Below are positions 1 through 7,462 of a stretch of DNA of 64,000 bases, piece by piece. The notes below the pieces were generated by a model. The model ran no database searches. It had not been told where the DNA came from and saw nothing but the letters and a program-made list of their open reading frames with translations. Made by a program: the position numbers and the translations under genes. The DNA is taken from positions 124,001 through 188,000 of the forward strand of contig NZ_JAWXVZ010000008.1 of NCBI RefSeq assembly GCF_033843645.1, written 5' to 3'. Position 1 is the first letter of the stretch, and every line of letters begins with the position of its first letter. This DNA comes from Pseudovibrio zosterae (GTDB lineage Bacteria > Pseudomonadota > Alphaproteobacteria > Rhizobiales > Stappiaceae).

Positions 1-250
1 TTGGTGTATCGTTGATGAGGTGATACGCTTCGTCGGTCATCTCCATCTTCACCAGCACATAGCCAGGGAAGAATTTGCGCTCGCTTTCAACCTTGCGACC
101 GCGACGGACTTCTGTAACCTTCTCCGTCGGGACGAGAACCTCTTCAAACAAGTCCTCAAGCCCCTGCTGCGCGGCTTTCTCTTTGATAGCCTCAGCAACC
201 TTCTTCTCGAAGTTGGAGTAAGCGTGAACGATATACCAGCGCTTAGCCAT
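1..250 (-). CDS. nusG: Transcription termination/antitermination protein NusG (N-terminal part, runs off the window)
   Basis: Reading leftward from the ATG at 250 gives MAKRWYIVHAYSNFEKKVAE followed by a basic FFPGYVLVKME segment, the classic NusG N-terminal (NGN) domain. About 83 codons are visible and the C-terminal KOW domain lies outside the window. NusG binds RNA polymerase, suppresses pausing and couples transcription to Rho and to the ribosome. It follows secE with a 28-bp gap on the same strand, the usual bacterial secE-nusG pair. Confidence 0.95.
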   Translation of the reverse strand, partial: MAKRWYIVHAYSNFEKKVAEAIKEKAAQQGLEDLFEEVLVPTEKVTEVRRGRKVESERKFFPGYVLVKMEMTDEAYHLINDTP

Positions 251-278
251 TTTTTAAAGTCTGCTCCCAGTGCGAACT

Positions 279-476
279 TTAGCCAGCAAGGCCAAGCACG
301 TAAGAAATTACAAAGCTCATCAACTGGTCAGCCGCCAAGAAAAACAGGGCCGCCAGAAACACCATGATGAACACCATGACAGTGGTAATCACGGTCTCAC
401 GGCGTGTTGGCCATGTAACCTTCGCAGTCTCAGAACGAACCTGCTGTAGAAAAGTAAAAGGATTGGTTTTTGCCAT
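279..476 (-). CDS. secE: Preprotein translocase subunit SecE
   Basis: A 65-residue protein starting MAKTNPFTFLQQVRSETAKV, with the conserved TWPTRRET segment and a single C-terminal membrane helix (about residues 30-55). This is the short one-helix SecE form usual in alphaproteobacteria. SecE clamps the SecY channel in the inner membrane. I chose the ATG at 476; the frame stays open upstream for 19 more codons but that part does not resemble SecE. It lies between trnW and nusG, as in most proteobacteria. Confidence 0.95.
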   Translation of the reverse strand: MAKTNPFTFLQQVRSETAKVTWPTRRETVITTVMVFIMVFLAALFFLAADQLMSFVISYVLGLAG

Positions 477-584
477 CCGGTACCGGCCCAACTCACGACA
501 GGTGGGCGCGTGAAGTGATCCACGCGCCCCCATGATCAGAAAAAACTTCTTTAAGCCATGTAGGCTCGCTTATCAAGAGTTAAA

Positions 585-660
585 TGGCAGGGGCAGAGGG
601 GTTCGAACCCCCGACCTACGGTTTTGGAGACCGTCGCTCTACCAACTGAGCTATACCCCT
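585..660 (-). tRNA. trnW: tRNA-Trp (CCA anticodon)
   Basis: Read on the minus strand this is a 76-nt cloverleaf including an encoded CCA end. Acceptor arms AGGGGUA/UGCCCCU pair, the anticodon loop contains CCA, and the T-arm is GGGGGTTCGAACCCC. It lies between tuf and secE, a conserved arrangement. Confidence 0.97.
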
Positions 661-694
661 GCATCAACCCGCCTTGGCGGATAGAACTCTTGCT

Positions 695-737
695 GGCCCG
701 GTTAGAGGGCCGGTGTCGCCGTGATATAGGCGACACC
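695..737. other. Two adjacent hairpins in the tuf-trnW spacer
   Basis: Positions 712-720 and 729-737 form a perfect 9-bp stem (GGTGTCGCC/GGCGACACC) with an 8-nt loop. A second stem, GGCCCGGTTAGAGGGCC, sits at about 695-711. They lie just after the tuf stop codon and before trnW. No T-tract follows, so I read them as 3'-end stabilising or RNA-processing structures and not a clear terminator. Confidence 0.5.
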
Positions 738-757
738 TTTGATCAGGTCAACTGATC

Positions 758-1933
758 TTATTCGATGATTTCAGCAACGACGCCAGCACCAACGGTGCGG
801 CCGCCTTCGCGGATAGCGAAACGCAGACCATCTTCCATTGCGATCGGAACGATCAGCTCAACAGAAACGGAAACGTTATCGCCAGGCATAACCATCTCAG
901 TGCCTTCCGGCAGGCTAACAACACCGGTCACGTCAGTCGTACGGAAGTAGAACTGTGGACGGTAGTTAGTGAAGAATGGGGTGTGACGACCGCCTTCTTC
1001 CTTGGTCAGGATGTATGCCTCTGCCTTGAACTTCGTGTGCGGGGTTACAGAACCCGGCTTACAAAGAACCTGGCCACGCTCAACTTCTTCACGACCAACA
1101 CCGCGGATCAGTGCGCCAATGTTGTCGCCAGCTTCACCCTGATCGAGCAGCTTGCGGAACATTTCAACACCGGTAACGGTGGTCTTGGCGGTGTCCTTGA
1201 TGCCGACGATCTCGACTTCTTCACCAACCTTGATCACGCCGCGCTCTACACGACCGGTTACAACAGTACCGCGGCCAGAGATGGAGAACACGTCTTCGAT
1301 TGGCATCAGGAACGGCTGATCGCGTGGACGGTCTGGAGTTGGGATGTACTCGTCAACTGCAGCCATCAGCTCGGTGATCTTGTCCTTGCCGATGTTGTCG
1401 TCGCGATCTTCCAGAGCTGCCAGAGCAGAACCAGCTACGATCGGAATGTCGTCGCCTGGGAATTCATAGGAGGACAGCAGTTCACGAATTTCCATCTCGA
1501 CGAGCTCGAGAAGTTCTTCGTCATCTACCTGGTCAACCTTGTTCATGAAAACAACCAGAGCAGGAACGCCAACCTGACGAGCAAGCAGGATGTGTTCGCG
1601 GGTCTGTGGCATTGGGCCATCAGCTGCGTTCACAACCAGGATTGCGCCGTCCATCTGCGCTGCACCGGTGATCATGTTCTTCACGTAGTCAGCGTGACCT
1701 GGGCAGTCAACGTGAGCGTAGTGACGGTTTTCGGTCTCATACTCAACGTGTGCAGTTGAGATGGTGATGCCGCGTGCACGCTCTTCAGGTGCACCGTCGA
1801 TTTCGTCGTAAGCCTTGAACTCACCGAACTGCTTGGTGATAGCAGCAGTCAGAGTGGTCTTACCGTGGTCAACGTGGCCAATTGTGCCGATGTTGACGTG
1901 CGGCTTCGTACGGTCAAACTTTTCCTTCGCCAT
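758..1933 (-). CDS. tuf: Translation elongation factor Tu
   Basis: This 391-residue protein starts MAKEKFDRTKPHVNIGTIGH. It has the G1 motif GHVDHGKTT (about residues 19-27), the switch region RGITI, DCPGH (G3) and NKVD (G4), followed by the two beta-barrel domains. EF-Tu delivers aminoacyl-tRNA to the ribosomal A site using GTP. Length and motifs are complete. It lies upstream of trnW-secE-nusG on the same strand and downstream of trnY and trnG, so the tRNAs and tuf may share a transcript, as in other proteobacteria. Confidence 0.98.
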   Translation of the reverse strand: MAKEKFDRTKPHVNIGTIGHVDHGKTTLTAAITKQFGEFKAYDEIDGAPEERARGITISTAHVEYETENRHYAHVDCPGHADYVKNMITGAAQMDGAILVVNAADGPMPQTREHILLARQVGVPALVVFMNKVDQVDDEELLELVEMEIRELLSSYEFPGDDIPIVAGSALAALEDRDDNIGKDKITELMAAVDEYIPTPDRPRDQPFLMPIEDVFSISGRGTVVTGRVERGVIKVGEEVEIVGIKDTAKTTVTGVEMFRKLLDQGEAGDNIGALIRGVGREEVERGQVLCKPGSVTPHTKFKAEAYILTKEEGGRHTPFFTNYRPQFYFRTTDVTGVVSLPEGTEMVMPGDNVSVSVELIVPIAMEDGLRFAIREGGRTVGAGVVAEIIE

Positions 1934-2057
1934 AGGCGTAACTCTCTATCCAATCCGCAGTTCAGACTATCAAGGTCCTGAGGCACAGACTCAAACCAAC
2001 GTCAAACCGCCCCAATTAAAACCTTTGAGGATCGCGCGTTCTGGCGCAGCTAAAGAT

Positions 2058-2131
2058 TGGAGCGGGTGAAGGGAATCGAACCCTCGTCATCAGCTTGGAA
2101 GGCTGTTGCTCTACCATTGAGCTACACCCGC
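2058..2131 (-). tRNA. trnG: tRNA-Gly (TCC anticodon)
   Basis: A minus-strand 74-nt cloverleaf beginning GCGGGTGTAGCTCAATGG and ending CACCCGCTCCA. The anticodon loop CTTCCAA gives TCC and the CCA end is encoded. It lies between trnY and tuf. Confidence 0.97.
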
Positions 2132-2147
2132 GAAACCAAACGGTGAA

Positions 2148-2232
2148 TGGTGGAGGAGGTTGGATTCGAACCAACGTAGGCATAGCCAGCGGATTTACAG
2201 TCCGCCCCCTTTAGCCACTCGGGCACTCCTCC
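2148..2232 (-). tRNA. trnY: tRNA-Tyr (GTA anticodon), copy 1
   Basis: A minus-strand 85-nt class II tRNA with a long variable arm. It begins GGAGGAGTGCCCGAGTGGC, has anticodon loop CTGTAAA (GTA) and ends with an encoded ACCA. An identical copy lies at 55195-55279. Confidence 0.97.
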
Positions 2233-2670
2233 GAAACACCTCTAAGCAAAAGACAAATGAACCGCCTTCAGCTTAGCTAGCTTCGACAGACCGCTGTACG
2301 CCGCAAGCGGGTACCGCGTTCCTGTGGCGCGGTTTATGCAGTTGTAGACCCGCCGTGTCAACGGCCATCTGCAACAGATTGTGCAAAAACAACAGGAACA
2401 CGAAACAAATCCTTCTCCCCTTTCCGGTCCACCGCCCGATTTATGCCCGAAACCCATTTCCGGCTCGCCAAGTTTTTCGCAGGAACCCGCGCTCTTTGGC
2501 TTTCGGCGCCCGTCGCCAAGCATTTGCCGCAAAAAGCTATCCCCATTGATCCGGCAAAGCTTTCCCATTGTCACAGGCCCTCCATCCGCCCTCTCGTGTG
2601 GATAAACAGCAGACAAGGATTCGGTTTTACTTATTGAACAGAAATGCGCAGCGCTGTATCGCTCACCTTC
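2233..2670. other. Intergenic region, no supported gene
   Basis: About 440 bp between trnY and the rRNA methyltransferase gene. Short open frames overlap in several phases with no ribosome binding site and no recognisable protein. It should hold the promoter of the leftward tRNA-tuf unit and that of the rightward methyltransferase gene. I see no further structure. Confidence 0.5.
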
Positions 2671-3495
2671 ATGAGCCAGAACAAACGCCCCAAACAATTC
2701 AAAGATAAACCACAGGCCGGCCACCGCGGCGGCATACCGCCCTGGAAGAAGAAAGCCATGGGTGGCCGTCCCGACACGGACGACGGCCCCTTCTTCATCT
2801 ACGGCCTTCACACGGTCGAAGCTGCCTTTGCCAACCCGGCCCGCAAGCGCCACAAGCTGGTCATCAGCCAGAACGCGCTACGCCGCCTTGAAGAGCGCGG
2901 TGTAAAGCCAGACGTGCCCATTGAAGTTGAAACACCCCGCGCCATCGACAAGCTCTTGCCAAAGGATGCAGTCCATCAGGGCGCTGCCCTGTTCGTTGAT
3001 CCCCTGCCCCACTACGGCGCAGAGGAACTGGAACGCGGCAAGTTGGTGCTGGCCCTCGACCAGGTAACCGACCCCCATAATGTTGGCGCGATCCTTCGCT
3101 CTGCCGTTGCCTTGTCCGCCGATGCTGTCGTCACGACGCGCCGACACGCCCCAGAAGAAGGGCCCGTTCTGGCAAAAACCGCCTCAGGCGCCCTCGATAT
3201 GATCCGCCATGTCCGCGTGCCGAACATGGCGCGGTTTGTCGATGAAATGCGTGAACAAGGGTACAAGGCCATCGCACTGGACAGCGAAGGCCCAGCTTCA
3301 TTGGAAAATACCGAGTTCACCGAGAAGATACTCCTGGTCCTCGGCTCGGAAGGAAAAGGCGTGCGGCAGGGCGTGCGAGAAGCCTGCGACACCCTCGCCC
3401 GGCTGGATATGCCCGGCGAGATCAAGTCGCTCAACGTCTCAAATGCCGCCGTTCTGTCTCTTTATGTTGCCCGCATGAAGATGGGCCTCGGCTGA
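2671..3495 (+). CDS. rlmB: TrmH-family 23S rRNA 2'-O-methyltransferase (RlmB-type)
   Basis: A 274-residue SpoU/TrmH-family methyltransferase. It has a basic, low-complexity N-terminus, then an L30e-like substrate-binding domain starting at FIYGLHTVEAAF. The knotted SAM domain follows, with motif 1 LDQVTDPHNVGAILRSA, motif 2 LVLGSEGKG and motif 3 LNVSNAAVLSLY. In E. coli RlmB methylates G2251 of 23S rRNA. The ATG at 2671 is preferred; an in-frame ATG at 2644 would add nine residues. Neither has a strong ribosome binding site. The family is certain; the exact rRNA site is inferred. Confidence 0.88.
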   Translation: MSQNKRPKQFKDKPQAGHRGGIPPWKKKAMGGRPDTDDGPFFIYGLHTVEAAFANPARKRHKLVISQNALRRLEERGVKPDVPIEVETPRAIDKLLPKDAVHQGAALFVDPLPHYGAEELERGKLVLALDQVTDPHNVGAILRSAVALSADAVVTTRRHAPEEGPVLAKTASGALDMIRHVRVPNMARFVDEMREQGYKAIALDSEGPASLENTEFTEKILLVLGSEGKGVRQGVREACDTLARLDMPGEIKSLNVSNAAVLSLYVARMKMGLG

Positions 3496-3636
3496 GCGCC
3501 CATCCCTACGCTTTGAAGGTTCGCGGCCTGCCAGCACCTGCTGGTGGGCCGTTTTTGATAGGCACCAAGGGCAAAATACAAATCGGGCTCGAGTGGCACC
3601 GCCGCTCAAGCCCTCCTCTTCACCAAACCGCTGCCA

Positions 3637-4323
3637 TCAGAAGCGGTAGGTAATCCCGGCACCAACCAGCCATGGGTTCAGCTCCGCCTTGCCGGAGAGC
3701 TTGGTTCCGTCATTCATGGTGATGTCGTAGTCTGGCTCAAGAAAGAGCTTCTTTACATCCAGGTTCACACCCCAGTTGTCGTCGATCATGTAATCGAAGC
3801 CGACCTGCAATGCAGCTCCCCACGTGTTTTCAATATCAAGATCGGACATGGCGTTCTTGCCGTCCTGACTATAGAAAATCGTGTAGTTCACCCCGGCACC
3901 CACATAGGGTTTGAACTGACCGAAATTGGTGAAGTGATACTGCAGAGTGAGTGTAGGCGGCAAAAGCCATGTCTCACCTACCGTTCCCAGTGCCGAAATC
4001 GACCCTTCCCCCTTCACATCGGCCCATGTGGTACCGAGGATCAGTTCAGCTGCAATGTTATCCGTAAAGTAATAGGTGATATCCAGCTCTGGAATGACCG
4101 TGTCTGAGTAAGACAAGTCGGAACCAGCAATGCCATCCACACTGCCACTGTCCTCAGTGATGACACCAAGTGCGCGCACACGAATCTGCCAAGGGCTCTT
4201 TTGTGATGCCGCAGCAGCCATCACCGCATCTTGCTGCGGGCTCAGGTCCGCCGCCAACGCCTGCCCGGTGGTGGCAAGCATCGCCGCAGCCCCCACAAGA
4301 CCCATGGTCCTCTTGAAACCCAT
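3637..4323 (-). CDS. OmpW-family outer membrane protein
   Basis: A 228-residue protein with a signal peptide (MGFKRTMGLVGAAAMLATTG, cleavage near ALAAD) followed by alternating beta-strand sequence. It contains the family pattern PELDITYYFTDNIAAELI and TLQYHFTNFGQFKPYVGAGVNYT and ends in an aromatic YRF, as 8-stranded outer membrane barrels do. OmpW proteins form a narrow hydrophobic channel and are often induced by low oxygen. An FNR-type box 71 bp upstream of the start (4394-4407) agrees with that. It is monocistronic. Confidence 0.92.
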   Translation of the reverse strand: MGFKRTMGLVGAAAMLATTGQALAADLSPQQDAVMAAAASQKSPWQIRVRALGVITEDSGSVDGIAGSDLSYSDTVIPELDITYYFTDNIAAELILGTTWADVKGEGSISALGTVGETWLLPPTLTLQYHFTNFGQFKPYVGAGVNYTIFYSQDGKNAMSDLDIENTWGAALQVGFDYMIDDNWGVNLDVKKLFLEPDYDITMNDGTKLSGKAELNPWLVGAGITYRF

Positions 4324-4393
4324 AATCTACCTCCAGAGTTCTAGGTTTTCTTCCCACGGGCAAAACAACTATTGGTAGCATTCACTAGGTACA

Positions 4394-4407
4394 TTGAGTT
4401 GCATCAA
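4394..4407 (-). promoter_or_regulatory. FNR/FnrL-type box upstream of the OmpW gene
   Basis: TTGAGTTGCATCAA matches the FNR-family consensus TTGAT-N4-ATCAA with one half perfect and one mismatch (G at position 5). It is centred 77 bp upstream of the OmpW start codon on the minus strand. OmpW is a known FNR target in enterobacteria, which supports the reading. I could not see a convincing -10 element at the expected distance. Confidence 0.6.
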
Positions 4408-4711
4408 TTTGAGATTGGAAAAACTAAAAGGCACTGAAATTGCTTTAGTTTCCCGGCAAAATAGATAATCGATCCCCCCACTCACCTGCGGATAACCAAC
4501 CCGCGCACGCGCCGAACCAGCGTGACGCGCAGTCGGATTCTCTGCTTTTCATCAGGGACTTGTGGATGACAAGGCTTAGAAAAACCGCAGAAACCTGCCA
4601 ACGCTTTTCCGGTGCAGGCCGCCGCTCGAGGTCCAGCTGTGAATTTCCGAAAAGAATTTTTCCAAAAGCATTTACAAACCGGCCAGAGCCCCTTAAAAGC
4701 CCTCCAGCGAC

Positions 4712-4787
4712 GCCGGTATAGCTCAGATGGTAGAGCACCTGACTTGTAATCAGGGGGTCGCGGGTTCGATCCCTGCTGCCGGCACCA
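4712..4787 (+). tRNA. trnT: tRNA-Thr (TGT anticodon)
   Basis: A plus-strand 76-nt cloverleaf starting GCCGGTATAGCTCAGATGG, with anticodon loop CTTGTAA (TGT) and an encoded CACCA end. It is followed by an intrinsic terminator. The accessory operon at 5.0-8.9 kb begins just beyond it. Confidence 0.97.
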
Positions 4788-4815
4788 CGCTTTCCCTTGT
4801 AGAGGTCAATGACTT

Positions 4816-4840
4816 AAAAGCCGCAACTCTGCGGCTTTTT
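4816..4840 (+). terminator. Intrinsic terminator after trnT
   Basis: AAAAGCCGC, a 6-nt loop and GCGGCTTTTT form a 9-bp stem ending in a T-tract, 29 bp past the tRNA end. The A-rich left arm could also stop leftward transcription. Confidence 0.85.
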
Positions 4841-5029
4841 GTGTATCCAACACCCCTCAAAAAAGCTCCAGTAAGCACGGCAAAACACGCTTAATCGGAG
4901 CAGCTGAAGCCCTCCAAGTATTGAGGGGCTTGCATGCGCACGCTTTGGAAGCTGCAAGGCAACAGAATAAACTCGGCGAGTAACCCATTCGGCTGACCAC
5001 TCACGGCCTTCATTGAGCGCCCCAGCCGC

Positions 5030-5602
5030 TCAACCGTCCTCGGAGAAAAAGTCCTCGTCCAGCCGCTGAATCTGGATCGTCTGCCGCGTCCTTGTACCGA
5101 CACAGTGCTCGATCATCAGGTCAGCAAGCCGGTTGCCATCAATAAGGATCACCCTTTGCGTCAGGTTCTCGGCGTACTCAACCGCCCCTTTGGAAAAGCT
5201 TGAGGTTGTCACGAAGACGCCCTTTGTCGCTCCCAGCCCCACCAGCGAGCCCACAAAGCCTTGTATCTCGGGACGGCCAATGGTGTTGCCCTCAGCATAC
5301 CGCTTGGCCTGAACATAGATCCTGTCCAGGCCAAGCCTGTCCTCGTTGTTCACCCCATCAACGCCGCCATCGCCAGACCGTCCAAGCTGCTCGGCTGCGT
5401 TGTTGTGCGAGCCGCCATAGCCCATAGCCATCAGCAAATCGACAATCAGCTTCTCGAAGAAGGCCGGTGAATTGTGCCGAATGCGATCCAGAAGATCGGC
5501 CCTGCGATGTTTCCAAAACCTGACCTCCTGCCGGCAAAATCCCTCAGGGCCTGGCTTATTCTCATCAAAGTCAAAGCCGACTTCCATTTCGCTGTTGGTC
5601 AA
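5030..5602 (-). CDS. Mrr-like restriction endonuclease, catalytic domain only (last gene of the RiPP operon)
   Basis: A 190-residue protein carrying the Mrr catalytic (REase_Mrr) domain. It shows the SPAFFEKLIVDLLMAMGYGG helix (about 45-64), GDGGVDG (77-83) and YVQAKRY (96-102), which supply the D...QxK nuclease signature. Full-length Mrr is about 300 residues and has an N-terminal winged helix; that part is absent here. Translation must begin at the TTG at 5602, which overlaps the stop codon of the upstream HExxH gene, so the two are probably translationally coupled. In E. coli Mrr cleaves modified DNA. Whether this short form is an active nuclease, a defence gene or part of the peptide pathway is open. 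Confidence 0.75.
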   Translation of the reverse strand: MTNSEMEVGFDFDENKPGPEGFCRQEVRFWKHRRADLLDRIRHNSPAFFEKLIVDLLMAMGYGGSHNNAAEQLGRSGDGGVDGVNNEDRLGLDRIYVQAKRYAEGNTIGRPEIQGFVGSLVGLGATKGVFVTTSSFSKGAVEYAENLTQRVILIDGNRLADLMIEHCVGTRTRQTIQIQRLDEDFFSEDG

Positions 5603-6981
5603 TGCAGCATCTCCATAAGGAAATCGCGATCGGGAAACTCGATGGCTTCAATGCTACAGCTATCCAAGGGGTTCTTGGCATTCCAGATGAGGCTCAGGAA
5701 GGGTGTTGCCATTACATTGCGGTAGCCGTTGAATAGTGCCTCACATTCATCGGCAACAGCTACTGGATCGCGGACACTCATACGAGTTGCCAGCCCACTC
5801 AGCAGGGAAAATCCGGATAGATGGGCGTCATTCTGGTCTTCTTGAGCTTGGAATATCCGTCGCAGATAATGCAACATTGCCAGTTCAGGATGGATTTGAA
5901 AAACTGCCTTGAGGCATTCTCCAGTGTGGTACTCTGCAAAGCCCTCATTCAGTACCGGTGAGTGAATCCAAGCCAAGGCGCCCTCTGCGCTATGCTGCAT
6001 CGCGGGTGCGTTTACCAGATGATATAAGTGGTGCGTGGCTTCGTGGCAGAGAATTTCCGCAATTGCGAGAAGCGGAATACCAGCGTCCAGCGTTATGGCG
6101 TGTTCTTTCCGAAAAAAGGGCAAGTCGGGAAGCATGTTCCACGAAACCAATCGGCAAGCTGGGTCTTGGTGGTTTCCAAGAACGCAATCCACGGTGCACT
6201 CCAAGTCTTGCAAAACCGAAACATCAGGCCTTTGCAGCTCGGGGTTGGTGCCCTGCAGCGTTTGAAAAAGGCCCTGCCCCCAGTCGAACCAGGAGGGTTC
6301 ATAAAAAGCGTCGGGAAAGCCCAGAGGGCGCTGTGTAATGGCAACGTCGCTGAAAGGCTCTAGGGTACGCCAATATTGAGCAATGAGACTGCTTAGGCTT
6401 AGTCCTTCATGCCAGGGTCGGTCGAAGAGGAACTTTGCCAGCCTGAGGTGCTTGTCCTTGAATGTTTCTACTCGGTTTTTAAGTCTTTGGTGGAGCTGAG
6501 GATCGCTGGAGGCCAGTGCCTCATCTATTTCTGCCCCCCCCTGATACAAGGCGTAAGCCAGTGTACCGGCGCGATCGGGCGCCGCGGTAAAACCGCTTTC
6601 CCGCTCAATTGCGGCAAAGCTTGGCAGAAAGCCTGAACATATTGCTTCAAACTCCGCCTTGAGGGGGGCGGAGAGGTCTTTGCAAATCTTCTCCAGAAAC
6701 ACGCCCGTCAGATCTTCCATGGCCTGTGGAGGGGCAAGGGAAAGTTGACGCAGTGCTGCATAGCCCCTGCTCTCTTGGTGCGACACGTTGATTCCGAGGT
6801 CACGAAGTGCTGTCGGCAGCTCAAGAGACAGATAGTGGTCTCGATCATGGCGCGCCTCATACATGTTCGCTTCTGAAAGCGGCTTGAGAGCCCTTTCCGC
6901 AATAATGAATGGTTTCACGCCAATTCGAGAGGATGTCGCCGGGCTGCTTTTCAGGATTGGGTTCGTGATCCCTATGGTCAT
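5599..6981 (-). CDS. HExxH-motif peptide-modification protein (aKG-HExxH-type, RiPP tailoring)
   Basis: A 460-residue protein with the motif LCHEATHHLYHL (HEATHH at about residues 313-318) followed about 25 residues on by SPVLNEGFAEYHTG, a likely third metal-ligand region. The N-terminal 300 residues are helical and have no domain I recognise. Length, motif and radical SAM neighbour match the mod_HExxH proteins described in RiPP cassettes, which are annotated as alpha-ketoglutarate-dependent peptide beta-hydroxylases. This is family knowledge recalled, not tested. The ATG at 6981 is chosen because GAGG lies 6 bp upstream; an in-frame TTG at 7026 has no ribosome binding site. It follows the precursor gene by 144 bp and overlaps the Mrr-like gene by 4 bp. 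Confidence 0.72.
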   Translation of the reverse strand: MTIGITNPILKSSPATSSRIGVKPFIIAERALKPLSEANMYEARHDRDHYLSLELPTALRDLGINVSHQESRGYAALRQLSLAPPQAMEDLTGVFLEKICKDLSAPLKAEFEAICSGFLPSFAAIERESGFTAAPDRAGTLAYALYQGGAEIDEALASSDPQLHQRLKNRVETFKDKHLRLAKFLFDRPWHEGLSLSSLIAQYWRTLEPFSDVAITQRPLGFPDAFYEPSWFDWGQGLFQTLQGTNPELQRPDVSVLQDLECTVDCVLGNHQDPACRLVSWNMLPDLPFFRKEHAITLDAGIPLLAIAEILCHEATHHLYHLVNAPAMQHSAEGALAWIHSPVLNEGFAEYHTGECLKAVFQIHPELAMLHYLRRIFQAQEDQNDAHLSGFSLLSGLATRMSVRDPVAVADECEALFNGYRNVMATPFLSLIWNAKNPLDSCSIEAIEFPDRDFLMEMLH

Positions 6982-7125
6982 GGTGAACCTCGCGCGACTT
7001 GAGGCAGGAATGGCAGATCGGGTCAAGCGTCGAGAGGATCTGCCATCCTTGTGTTTTTCTGAAGGAGCCCCTTACTTCGGGAGCGCCCGTTCAAGTAGCC
7101 ATGGCCGCTCATTCGGCCTTTGCCG

Positions 7126-7434
7126 CTAGAGCTGTTTTCCGTGGCAATAGCTGCCTTTCGGCGCGCAGTCCTGCGCAACTTGGCAGTTGACCGCGCACAG
7201 ATGCCTCCGGTGGCAATATCTGACCGTGCACATATCAATCTTGCTCTTGCAGCGGTCCGCACCACAGCTGGCTTGTGGAGCGCAGTTACCTCTAATGGTT
7301 TCGCCGGGATCCACTTCCGGATCTCTGACCCAGATGAAGTCATTCAGGCCTGCGTCGCGAAGCTTTTCATCGATTTCGTTCTCGAATGAATCGAGAAAAT
7401 CACTGAGTTCCTTGGAGAGTTTTGCGTCTGTCAT
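7126..7434 (-). CDS. Cysteine-rich RiPP precursor peptide (candidate)
   Basis: A 102-residue peptide starting MTDAKLSKELSDFLDSFENE. The first 50 residues are acidic, helical and free of cysteine, as expected of a leader. The C-terminal 52 residues hold nine cysteines (C51, C57, C62, C69, C74, C80, C84, C90, C97) spaced 3-6 residues apart, with many basic residues. The ATG at 7434 has GGAGACGGGAC directly upstream. It begins 28 bp after the radical SAM gene stops and precedes the HExxH gene, so all are co-transcribed. I do not recognise the family. A zinc- or disulfide-bound small protein is the main alternative, but the setting favours a modified peptide substrate. Confidence 0.72.
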   Translation of the reverse strand: MTDAKLSKELSDFLDSFENEIDEKLRDAGLNDFIWVRDPEVDPGETIRGNCAPQASCGADRCKSKIDMCTVRYCHRRHLCAVNCQVAQDCAPKGSYCHGKQL

Positions 7435-7462
7435 GTCCCGTCTCCTTTGCTTGCCCTGCACC

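Noticed and set aside
739..752. TTGATCAGGTCAAC resembling an FNR box downstream of tuf
   Set aside because: The second half-site (TCAAC) does not match ATCAA and the position is in the 3' region of tuf, not in front of a gene.
983..1759. 258-codon plus-strand frame inside tuf
   Set aside because: It is the antisense shadow of the strongly biased EF-Tu coding sequence; the minus-strand protein is unmistakable.
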